Shown here: one piece after another, positions 1 through 5,218 of the stretch
Layout: every line of letters begins with the position of its first letter
Position numbering within the stretch: position 1 is the first letter of the stretch
From: Acidianus hospitalis
GTDB taxonomy: Archaea; Thermoproteota; Thermoprotei_A; Sulfolobales; Sulfolobaceae
DNA length: 7,072 nucleotides
Direction: 5' to 3'
Assembly (NCBI GenBank): GCA_046533895.1
Contig: JAWDOK010000034.1
Span: 1 to 7,072 of the forward strand
The notes under the pieces: model-generated
What the model was told of the DNA's origin: nothing
What the model saw: the letters and a program-made list of their open reading frames with translations, nothing else
Database searches by the model: none
Translations under genes and position numbers: made by a program

Positions 1-98
1 CAGCTCCCCCAACAAGCAATCTTACCATTTACTTAGGAATAATAGGCTTAATAATAGTAATTGCGTTAGTCTCACTTATTATATTAAGGAAAAGGTAA
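1..98 (+). CDS. C-terminal end of a membrane-anchored protein (partial, 5' end outside window)
   Basis: Reading from base 3, the frame encodes 31 residues ending in a TAA at 96-98. The start lies beyond the left edge. The visible part is a short Ser/Thr/Pro/Asn stretch, then about 20 hydrophobic residues rich in Ile, Leu and Val, then a basic tail RKR just before the stop. A single C-terminal membrane helix followed by positive charges is the usual anchor of exported archaeal proteins, with the bulk of the protein outside and the tail in the cytoplasm. Secreted proteases, solute-binding proteins and S-layer-associated proteins of Sulfolobales often end this way, but which one this is cannot be told from the tail. 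A T-run follows six bases after the stop. The reading is seen directly; the export role is inferred. Confidence 0.6.
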   Translation, partial: APPTSNLTIYLGIIGLIIVIALVSLIILRKR

Positions 99-103
99 AG
101 AGA

Positions 104-108
104 TTTTT
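104..108 (+). terminator. oligo-T terminator after the left-edge gene
   Basis: Five consecutive T bases lie a few bases downstream of the TAA at 96-98. Archaeal RNA polymerase commonly stops at such runs without a hairpin. The run is short, so the call is modest. Confidence 0.35.
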
Positions 109-154
109 ATTTCAATAATTCCCTAGGTTCCTAAAAATTATAGCCAAATTCATT

Positions 155-316
155 ATTCCTGCTGTCGTTTTATCTAAATATGCTGAGAGCGAAGATTTTG
201 ATTTGATTATTCTAGGTAAGAGAAAATTGAAAGGATTAAAGAAGGTGTTCATGGAGAGTGTATCTTCTAAGGTTTTGGATATTTCTAAGAAGCCCATTTT
301 GGTGGTAAAAGAATAG
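155..316 (+). pseudogene. universal stress protein, C-terminal half (inverted fragment)
   Basis: The frame from 155 to the TAG at 314-316 encodes 53 residues starting IPAVVLSKYAE. It continues through a DFDLIILGKR beta strand and loop, a VSSKVLDISKKP helix, and ends ILVVKE. This is the second half of the Rossmann-like UspA fold. In typical members the nucleotide-binding loop follows a G-x-x-G then G-S/T pattern; here it reads GKRK...ES, so ATP binding is doubtful even in the intact ancestor. There is no start codon at the beginning of the homologous part. The frame is open upstream only to a stop at 116-118, and the first ATG inside is near residue 33. It therefore looks untranslated or non-functional. 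It matches, in sequence order and length, the half missing from the leftward fragment at 374-631. Confidence 0.75.
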
Positions 317-373
317 TTATAAACTTTTACGGTCAATCTTACTAAAATTAAACGTATGATTAAAAATAAATAT
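155..373. other. approximately 217-bp inverted segment inside the usp gene
   Basis: Reverse-complementing about 155-371 joins GGA (leftward codon for G86, bases 376-374) to ATT CCT GCT. This gives VVRG-IPAVV, an uninterrupted 139-residue UspA protein. The restored junction would contain the perfect 10-bp palindrome AGGAATTCCT. Because of that palindrome, the hexamer ATTCCT now appears in the same orientation at both edges (155-160 and 372-377). The other edge shares only AT/AAT microhomology, so the exact breakpoint is uncertain by one or two bases. Confidence 0.65.
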
Positions 374-631
374 TCCTCTAACAACTTCGTAGTCTATGTT
401 TATTCCGTTCTCTATTGAAATTCTCTTTATTATCTCAGTGTGTTTAATTATCCTTTCTCTATCTCTTAACGTGTCTTCCTTTATATAAGCCTCCAAAATT
501 ACTGGCATGTGCTCTATAACTTCCAGTGCCTTAATTGAAGCTCCGTGAAGCTTGGCAAGATTAATTGCTAGATTTAACGCCCTTAAGGATTCCTTAGAAC
601 CATCAAATCCTACTAATATTCTCTTGAACAT
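317..631 (-). pseudogene. universal stress protein, N-terminal half with foreign tail
   Basis: Universal stress proteins (UspA family) are small cytoplasmic alpha/beta proteins, usually 140-150 residues, often dimeric and often ATP- or AMP-binding. This leftward reading frame starts at ATG 631 with MFKRILVGFDGSKES, the classic first strand and the Asp loop (D10) of the family, and follows the family to about residue 86 (YEVVRG). After that, 18 residues (IFIFNHTFNF and on) have no resemblance to the family. They come from what was once 3' flanking DNA. The frame ends at a TAA at 317-319, giving 104 residues with the second half of the fold missing. A TATA box lies about 35 bases upstream, so it may still be transcribed. 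The truncated product would lack strands four and five, so a stable functional protein is unlikely. The missing half lies inverted at 155-316. Confidence 0.75.
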
Positions 632-661
632 TTGACTCTATAACCACTTCTCATTCTAAGA

Positions 662-670
662 ATTTAAATT
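662..670 (-). promoter_or_regulatory. TATA box of the usp fragment
   Basis: On the minus strand AATTTAAAT is preceded by a purine-rich GAAAA (BRE-like). It is centred about 35 bases upstream of the ATG at 631, predicting a leader of roughly nine bases. Confidence 0.5.
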
Positions 671-700
671 TTTCTAAAAAATCTCTTAATCTCCTTATTT

Positions 701-706
701 AAAAAA
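701..706 (-). terminator. oligo-T terminator of the MFS gene
   Basis: Six T bases on the minus strand lie 14-19 bases past the stop codon of the MFS gene. This fits factor-independent archaeal termination and separates that gene from the usp promoter. Confidence 0.45.
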
Positions 707-719
707 TATTTTGAATAAA

Positions 720-2141
720 TTATACTCCTGCAGTAGCCTCATTAATTTCCTCTAAGCTCTTTCCTATAGTATTAGGCAGTACGAAGATTAATATTATGCC
801 CATTATAACCATTGGAATTTGGAATCCTATCCAAGTAGTTACTGCGCCTAGAACAGGGATTATTGAAAGTATAATTGCTGTAGATATTGCAGCACCTAAG
901 TGAGCAACTCCGTCGGAGAAAGCGAAGGATGTTGCTCTGGCATAGGTTGGAACGTTTTCAGTACCGTTCAAGTAATTTAACTGATTACTCCACCCTACAC
1001 CTATCAAATTAGCTAAAACAAAACCTGTTAACATCATTGTTAAATTAGCCGAAGTAGCCCCTATTACTGCTATGGCTACGCCTAAAACCATGCCTACAAA
1101 ATATGAAATTGTAGTGAGTATTGGCCTCCTTACCTTATCTATAACTGTCCTAAGTAATATAGCCCCTATAAAGGTTGCAATTCCTGCATCTCCGTAGTAT
1201 AACGTTATTTGGTTGGAAAGCGAGCTAAGTGAAGGTACAGTGGAAGTCCATAACAAGAATTCTGTTAAGTAAGGATATTCGCCGAAATAGAAGAAGAATA
1301 TTGAAAGCATTACAGCAATTACTCTAACTCTATATTTAGGATTCTTAAATACGTAGAAGGGATCAACTTTCTTATGTTCAAAAGTGTAAACAATAGGTTC
1401 TGGTAAAGTAGTAAGGCCAGTCTTCTTCATTGCCTTCTCTTCCATATCCTTTACAACTTTCTCTGCCTCATCTATCTTACCTTTTAACGCTAGCATTCTA
1501 ACAGTCTCGCTTGCGTGACCCCTAATTGCGAAAACTATGAAGGCTAAAGTTGCTCCTACTAAGAATATTACTCTCCAACCTATTGCCGGATTTGCGACGT
1601 CAATATAAGATGCCATGAAGGGACCTAATCCTAAGCCTGCCCAACCTGCGATATATACTAAGTTAAAGTACTTTGCCCTATTCTTTGCAGGAACCATTTC
1701 AACAAGGTATGTAGGGACTAGTATTAGATCTCCTCCAATCCCCATTCCAGTTATAAATCTAAATATAGAGAATTCTACAAAGTTGCTAGAAAATGCGTTA
1801 CCTAAACTACCAATAGCAGTTAGCATTGCAGTAGTCATTAGCATTGGTTTTCTTCCTATCTTATCACCTAGGTAGCCTAGCAATAAGGCTCCGGGAATGT
1901 AACCAAATAATCCTAAGGATACTACTATTGAAGCCTCAGTGCTAGTTAATCCAGTGTACTTTAAAGACGTTGCAGAAAAGGCTATTCCTACATCTATTAC
2001 GTCATATAATGCTATGAAATAACCAAAGGCTAAAGATAAAACTACTGATAGAGGTAAAACCATTACGGGAAGTCTATCTATTCTTGCAGTTAATTGAGCT
2101 GCAATGTTTTTATTTTTCTGAGGGGAATTTTTATCAGCCAT
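720..2141 (-). CDS. MFS transporter, sugar/metabolite:H+ symporter type
   Basis: This 473-residue membrane protein has the length and layout of a 12-helix major facilitator: two six-helix halves joined by a charged loop at about 206-268. The MFS signature between helices 2 and 3 is clear, GYLGDKIGRKP at 89-99, with a weaker counterpart RTVIDKVRRP in the second half (331-340). Helix 1 carries acidic residues (YDVID, 46-50), typical of proton-coupled carriers of the sugar and aromatic-acid groups. FRFITGMGIGGDL (127-139) is the helix 4 motif with its conserved Arg. The tail LPNTIGKSLEEI (455-466) resembles the PETKG-SLEE ending of the sugar porter family. The substrate cannot be read from sequence. 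The start is ATG 2141, chosen because a TATA box is centred 26-27 bases upstream, which predicts a leaderless mRNA. The gene lies 87 bp downstream of the NRAMP gene and appears to be a separate transcript. Confidence 0.9.
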   Translation of the reverse strand: MADKNSPQKNKNIAAQLTARIDRLPVMVLPLSVVLSLAFGYFIALYDVIDVGIAFSATSLKYTGLTSTEASIVVSLGLFGYIPGALLLGYLGDKIGRKPMLMTTAMLTAIGSLGNAFSSNFVEFSIFRFITGMGIGGDLILVPTYLVEMVPAKNRAKYFNLVYIAGWAGLGLGPFMASYIDVANPAIGWRVIFLVGATLAFIVFAIRGHASETVRMLALKGKIDEAEKVVKDMEEKAMKKTGLTTLPEPIVYTFEHKKVDPFYVFKNPKYRVRVIAVMLSIFFFYFGEYPYLTEFLLWTSTVPSLSSLSNQITLYYGDAGIATFIGAILLRTVIDKVRRPILTTISYFVGMVLGVAIAVIGATSANLTMMLTGFVLANLIGVGWSNQLNYLNGTENVPTYARATSFAFSDGVAHLGAAISTAIILSIIPVLGAVTTWIGFQIPMVIMGIILIFVLPNTIGKSLEEINEATAGV

Positions 2142-2163
2142 ATGTAATGAGAAAAATGTAGTA

Positions 2164-2171
2164 CTTAAAAA
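2164..2171 (-). promoter_or_regulatory. TATA box of the MFS gene
   Basis: TTTTTAAG on the minus strand is centred about 26.5 bases upstream of the ATG at 2141. This is the spacing expected for a leaderless transcript starting at or next to the A of the start codon. Confidence 0.6.
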
Positions 2172-2222
2172 GTTTATGTTTTATAATAATGCTTATACAT
2201 TTTATAATCGCCAGTAACTGAG

Positions 2223-2227
2223 AAAAA
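2223..2227 (-). terminator. oligo-T terminator of the NRAMP gene
   Basis: Five T bases on the minus strand begin two bases after the TGA stop of the NRAMP gene. The MFS promoter follows downstream, so the two genes need not be co-transcribed. Confidence 0.35.
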
Positions 2228-2228
2228 T

Positions 2229-3446
2229 TCAGATCAAAGATAAAGAAGCAATTATAGCAATTATTAGGAGAATTATTGAAGAAATCCAATAAGCAAAGTA
2301 AGAAAGACCTCTAGATGCGTATTCGCCCATTATCTTCTTATTCCTACTTATTATTCCTAATATAATAATTGGACCAATTAACGCGTAAACAAAGAAGACT
2401 AAGAGATCTAAAACAATACAAACTAAATTTGCTGAAGGAACCAATAACGTTAATACAACTGCCGGAACGCTTTCAGCTATATAAATAATATTTACGTTCT
2501 TTACGTTCAAGGCTTCTGCCACGCCCCAAGCGCTTCCCAACGAAATAACTACTAAGGCCAAAAATCCTGCGGAAATTAAACCCAGTCCAAAAATCACTGG
2601 AGATAAGCTACCGGCTAATGGAGTTAATACTGACGAAAGTTCTTGGGGCGAAGCAAAAGTAGAAGGATCTACGTTTATCCCTGCGAATGCCATCTCAACA
2701 ACTACCATTAATATTTCAGTAAAAACTGCACCTAGTAAAGTCTCTTTTCTCATGTGTTTTATTGCAGTATCCTTACATTTACAATGCCCTATTTCCTTCA
2801 ACTTTATCGCAGTTGCAGATGCTTGGAAAAACAACATGAATGGCATAACGACTGCTCCTACTGTAGCTGCCATTAAGAATAGGAATTGAGGTGATGGCGA
2901 GAAGTAGAAAGGAGAATAAGGCTTAATACCTCTGAGGAAGAGCGTTGCAAACAAACTTATGATGAGAAAAGCAGAAATCAGTAGTAGAAACCTTTCGGCT
3001 TGTATATATTTTCTCTTTGTCACAATCATGATGTGAACTACATAAATTAAGGGAATTGAAAGAATTAAGGGAATTCCGATTACTTCTAAGCCTATACCTA
3101 TTCCAAGGTATTCTATTGCGTAAGTTACTGCGTCAGTCAAAGCCATTGGCAACGCCATGAGAATAGCAAGTTTTTTACTATAATTTTCCCTAATTACTTC
3201 TCCAAGGCCTTTTCCAGTAGCTATGCCTATTCTTCCAGAGACTTCTTGGACAACATATAGAGGAATTACTAAAAGTAACATTATCCAAATAAATCCGTAC
3301 TTAAACAATGCTCCAGTCTGAGCTGCACCTATTATGCTACTTGCGTCCATATCGGCCATCATAACTAACCAGGCGGGGCCAAAGAATTTTATAAATTTAA
3401 GTTCATTACGCCTCATCGTAAGAGAATTACGCCTCATCGTAATCAT
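2229..3446 (-). CDS. NRAMP-family divalent metal transporter (divergent metal site)
   Basis: This integral membrane protein of up to 405 residues with about 11 helices matches the NRAMP (MntH/SLC11) fold of metal-ion symporters. Support comes from the helix 1 region GPAWLVMMADMDASSIIGAA (23-42), the helix 2-3 segment QEVSGRIGIATGKGLGEVIR (67-86), and helix 6 with GAVVMPFMLFFQAS (197-210). In canonical Mn/Fe transporters helix 1 carries DPGN and helix 6 carries MPH. Here they are D34-A-S-S and M201-P-F, so the metal Asp and Met remain while the Asn and the helix 6 His are lost. Loop 6-7 contains HCKCK (221-225), a possible metal ligand cluster. Three in-frame ATGs (residues 1, 4, 11) are offered by a 21-bp tandem repeat. 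TATA spacing points to TSS near 3440, which favours Met4 (ATG 3437). Twin dyads cover this start and suggest repression. Family assignment is firm; the ion is not. Confidence 0.85.
   Translation of the reverse strand: MITMRRNSLTMRRNELKFIKFFGPAWLVMMADMDASSIIGAAQTGALFKYGFIWIMLLLVIPLYVVQEVSGRIGIATGKGLGEVIRENYSKKLAILMALPMALTDAVTYAIEYLGIGIGLEVIGIPLILSIPLIYVVHIMIVTKRKYIQAERFLLLISAFLIISLFATLFLRGIKPYSPFYFSPSPQFLFLMAATVGAVVMPFMLFFQASATAIKLKEIGHCKCKDTAIKHMRKETLLGAVFTEILMVVVEMAFAGINVDPSTFASPQELSSVLTPLAGSLSPVIFGLGLISAGFLALVVISLGSAWGVAEALNVKNVNIIYIAESVPAVVLTLLVPSANLVCIVLDLLVFFVYALIGPIIILGIISRNKKIMGEYASRGLSYFAYWISSIILLIIAIIASLSLI
3405..3442. repeat. twin 17-bp dyad repeats at the NRAMP start (candidate operator)
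   Basis: Two identical 17-bp copies, ATTACGCCTCATCGTAA on the plus strand, occupy 3405-3421 and 3426-3442, a period of 21 bp or two helical turns. Each contains a dyad: on the minus strand TTACG, six bases, CGTAA. The upstream copy lies over the predicted transcription start and the second start codon; the other lies just inside the gene and gives the repeated MRRN residues. Same-face spacing at a metal transporter start fits paired dimers of a metal-responsive repressor. A simple recent 21-bp duplication is the alternative. Confidence 0.5.
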
Positions 3447-3462
3447 ATATATTAAAATTAAG

Positions 3463-3470
3463 TATTAAAG
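3463..3470 (-). promoter_or_regulatory. candidate TATA box of the NRAMP gene
   Basis: CTTTAATA on the minus strand is centred near 3466, predicting transcription start near 3440. That lies three bases ahead of the second in-frame ATG (3437) and downstream of the first (3446). A second AT-rich stretch, TTTTAATATAT, lies nearer the gene and could serve instead. Confidence 0.4.
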
Positions 3471-3563
3471 AGTTTCCTAGGCAAATGACTGTAAAAGAGT
3501 TGAATTAATTAAGACCCAGGTCTCTAATAATAAATTCTCTAAATCGAATAAAGTTACAAGCAA

Positions 3564-4309
3564 TTAACATAATATTGATAAAAACTGAATAAAGAAAAAG
3601 AAGTTATATATGAAGAAATCTATTACCGCATTACCTTTCAAAATCTTTTTTCTAGTAACTGGGAAGAACATAACGATTATAACTTTCCCACCATGCTCTT
3701 CAACTATAACTATTATTCTTATTACAGAATTTAAATCAAAACAAAAACTTTTTCCAGATTTTCCTATGCATGAAGTAGCGCAATTTCCCGTGTCATAATA
3801 ACCGTTAATATAGCATTGTAAACTAGAATACTTATCAATATTATTACACGCAAAATTTAATGCATCACATATTTTTCTTCATCTATAAGATTATTACGCA
3901 AAAGTTCTTTAATATTCGTTGTTCCAACAATTTCCTCTTATTCTCACTGCCGATAAACTCGCAATCTATTCTGCAGTCGTCAATAAAATCCATGAGATAT
4001 TCACACAAGGGTTTCCCAATTCATCTCTCAGATCAGTATAAACGTTTATGTTCGTAATTTTTAGTTTAAGCAAAAACTTCTTCTCATTCACTTTTATTAC
4101 CTCCTTCATTAATACTTGGAATAAATGCTCTATGAGAAACTATTTTAGCAGGATTACATAATTCTCCCAGCCTGGGTTATCAGTATCTACAGCCATAACT
4201 ACTTTAGCTATTGGCGTTATATTGTTAGCATCCTGAGAATATATGGCTATTGAATTAAAAATATTCTAACAGTTATATTTTCATCTTATATCCTAAAATT
4301 AATAACCAT
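3564..4309 (-). pseudogene. decayed protein gene of unknown family
   Basis: Leftward coding-like segments are strung together but in shifting frames. From the right, a possible ATG at 4309 is soon stopped. Then comes ANNITPIAKVVMAVDTDNPG with a stop at 4142-4140. The same frame resumes with a helical, Lys-rich stretch and VYTDLRDELG, ending at 3966. In a second frame KPLCEYLMDFIDDCRIDCEF runs to 3883, in a third EEIVGTTNIKELLRNNLIDEE runs to 3857, and in the first frame again ICDALNFACNNIDKYSSLQC runs to a TAA at 3566-3564. Each join can be explained by one-base losses in A-rich runs, three in succession. The third and last segments are Cys-rich (about eight Cys in 120 residues). I do not recognise the family. 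Some joins may be chance open frames, so the extent is approximate. Intact neighbouring genes make sequencing error a poor explanation. Confidence 0.4.
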
Positions 4310-4358
4310 AGGCTCTATTTTTCTATAATATAACTAACTCTAGGAATTTGGCTCAGGC

Positions 4359-4541
4359 TTATTCATCTTTATATTCAACGTGTTTACCCGTGGCGTAACT
4401 TTTCCTTACTTTTAATTCCGCCACGGGCACCCCTCTTAAGGGATCATACACATTCACCCTTAAGTCCTTGGGGCTAGTCGAGGAAAACACCAATACCCTC
4501 CCATCCATACTTATATCACTCCCACCCTCGTGAGCAGTCAT
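4359..4541 (-). CDS. short ORF of unknown function, possible gene fragment
   Basis: This is a 60-residue leftward frame from ATG 4541 to a TAA at 4361-4359. DISMDGRVLVFSS (9-21) followed by VNVYDPLRG resembles one blade of a WD40- or TolB-type beta-propeller, but a single blade cannot fold alone and the likeness is only in pattern. Its codons are noticeably richer in G and C than those of the transporters, suggesting a different origin. A TATA box at 4581-4589 predicts a transcript starting near 4559, where a different ATG (4557) opens only 13 codons in another frame. A one-base shift would join that start to this ORF, so it may be a frameshifted or 5'-truncated remnant. Two perfect inverted repeats lie within it. 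No function is proposed. Confidence 0.35.
   Translation of the reverse strand: MTAHEGGSDISMDGRVLVFSSTSPKDLRVNVYDPLRGVPVAELKVRKSYATGKHVEYKDE
4387..4464. repeat. two consecutive perfect inverted repeats in a GC-shifted patch
   Basis: CCCGTGGCG at 4387-4395 pairs with CGCCACGGG at 4419-4427 (loop 23). CTTAAGGG at 4435-4442 pairs with CCCTTAAG at 4457-4464 (loop 14). Both are perfect and lie back to back in DNA richer in GC than the surroundings. They could fold in RNA from either strand or mark a mobile-element remnant. Confidence 0.55.
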
Positions 4542-4580
4542 CAGTTAGGAAGATCATCAATAAAAACAACTTCGGTAATA

Positions 4581-4589
4581 CTATATAAA
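4581..4589 (-). promoter_or_regulatory. candidate TATA box facing left
   Basis: TTTATATAG on the minus strand is a close match to the archaeal TATA consensus. It predicts transcription start near 4559, just ahead of the ATG at 4557 and of the 60-residue ORF. Confidence 0.4.
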
Positions 4590-4633
4590 CATTACTTAAT
4601 CAAAACAATATTTAGATTAAAAATAACGAGTAG

Positions 4634-4843
4634 TTACGTAGAAGCGTTACAGTCTATGGCAGAAATTCTTCCATCTTTATCTCTATATATACTTACAATA
4701 GCCTCATGGGTTTCTACGGAAAAGGTTAACGGAGAGAATTTTATAGAGATCCCACTATCATTATCTATGATAATCTCGTATGATTGTGAATTTATTGTAT
4801 TGCCTACGCACATCTGATCGTTCATTACGGAATAAACTTGCAT
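4634..4843 (-). CDS. small hypothetical protein
   Basis: This is a 69-residue leftward frame from ATG 4843 to a TAA at 4636-4634. It has mixed codon use, beta-strand-like alternation (SYEIIIDNDSGISIKFSP, then EAIVSIYRDKDGRISAIDC) and no signal peptide or membrane helix. The frame stays open upstream through the GC-rich hairpin to about 4920 but contains no further ATG, so it may be the tail of an older gene cut by that element. No well-placed TATA box or Shine-Dalgarno sequence precedes the ATG. I do not recognise it. The overlapping rightward frame has poorer protein character and was discarded. Confidence 0.35.
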   Translation of the reverse strand: MQVYSVMNDQMCVGNTINSQSYEIIIDNDSGISIKFSPLTFSVETHEAIVSIYRDKDGRISAIDCNAST

Positions 4844-4864
4844 ATTATTACAAAAAATTGGGGT

Positions 4865-4907
4865 TAAGGGGGCGGAAAGCCTCGCCAGGGGATGGATAGC
4901 CCCCTTA
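4865..4907. repeat. GC-rich 9-bp inverted repeat with internal arms
   Basis: TAAGGGGGC at 4865-4873 pairs perfectly with GCCCCCTTA at 4899-4907. Between them GGCG (4871-4874) can pair with CGCC (4883-4886), and GGGG (4888-4891) with CCCC (4900-4903), giving an alternative two-arm fold. It lies directly upstream of the TATA box of the structured RNA. It could be the left-end hairpin of an IS200/IS605-type element or a terminator for leftward or rightward transcription. Confidence 0.6.
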
Positions 4908-4914
4908 TAGAAAG

Positions 4915-4922
4915 TTTAAATA
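4915..4922 (+). promoter_or_regulatory. strong TATA box of the structured RNA
   Basis: TTTAAATA, preceded by GAAAG (BRE-like), is an excellent archaeal TATA box. It predicts transcription start near 4944-4945, just before the GC-rich foldable region. Its strength and orientation favour an RNA gene reading rightward. Confidence 0.6.
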
Positions 4923-4943
4923 CTCCTTTTTCTAAAACATCTT

Positions 4944-5190
4944 TTAGTGATGCTAATGACGCTCCTCCCCAGCTCGATTGGGGGCTTAATGGGACTGTGG
5001 GAGGAGCAACCATCATCTCTCCTTTCCTTCAAGGGACTAGAGCTTAGCGATGAAAGCTCCCTATTCAAGTGGGGGGCTGTCTGACTACCCCGACTGCCCA
5101 CCAAATGAGAGATGTAGTCCCGAATTGATGGTGGGAACGATGAGCCCTCTGGGAGGGAACCCTCACCCTTCCAGGGCGGGAAGGAGTCAG
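4944..5190 (+). ncRNA. structured RNA, candidate tnpB-less omega-RNA (IS200/IS605 right end)
   Basis: About 246 bases of GC-rich DNA in an AT-rich genome, with no convincing protein frame, follow a strong TATA box. Stems seen: GCTCCTCCC 4961-4969 with GGGAGGAGC 4999-5007; AGCTCCC 5055-5061 with GGGGGCT 5072-5078 (one G-U); GACTAC 5083-5088 with GTAGTC 5114-5119; CCCACC 5097-5102 with GGTGGG 5130-5135, the last two interleaved as an H-type pseudoknot; CCCTC 5145-5149 with GAGGG 5153-5157; and CCCT 5166-5169 with AGGG 5173-5176. The end, ACCCTTCCAGGGCGGGAAGG then AGTCAG, resembles the hairpin and tail at the right end of tnpB-bearing IS200/IS605 elements in thermophiles, where the omega-RNA scaffold ends and its guide begins. 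That likeness is from memory. No tnpB is adjacent. If correct, the guide would start at 5191. SRP RNA and RNase P RNA were considered and fit worse. Confidence 0.5.
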
Positions 5191-5218
5191 TCTATTTTAA
5201 CATCCAATAATAATTTAT

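Noticed and set aside
112..384. 90-codon leftward open frame
   Set aside because: It is antisense to the usp C-terminal fragment and runs across both inversion edges. Its composition is low quality and nothing resembles a family.
1615..1875. 86-codon rightward frame inside the MFS gene
   Set aside because: It is an antisense shadow of a well-supported transporter gene.
3512..3523. Palindrome AGACC-CA-GGTCT between the NRAMP promoter and the pseudogene
   Set aside because: It is a single short dyad with no repeat, no gene start nearby and no recognised motif; chance is sufficient.
3610..4057. Two rightward frames of 62 and 65 codons
   Set aside because: Both lie opposite the more protein-like leftward segments, are rich in Phe/Ile/Ser as expected of shadows, and lack family features.
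4530..4817. 95-codon rightward frame
   Set aside because: It overlaps the leftward 69-residue frame, which looks more like protein. No TATA box is suitably placed for the rightward frame.
4944..5190. Identification as SRP (7S) RNA or RNase P RNA
   Set aside because: The helix 8 signature of SRP RNA (a GGAA tetraloop closed by CC/GG with flanking AGG and AGCA) and the RNase P universal blocks (such as GAGGAAAGUC and ACAGAA) are not present in order. Length is also short for SRP RNA.
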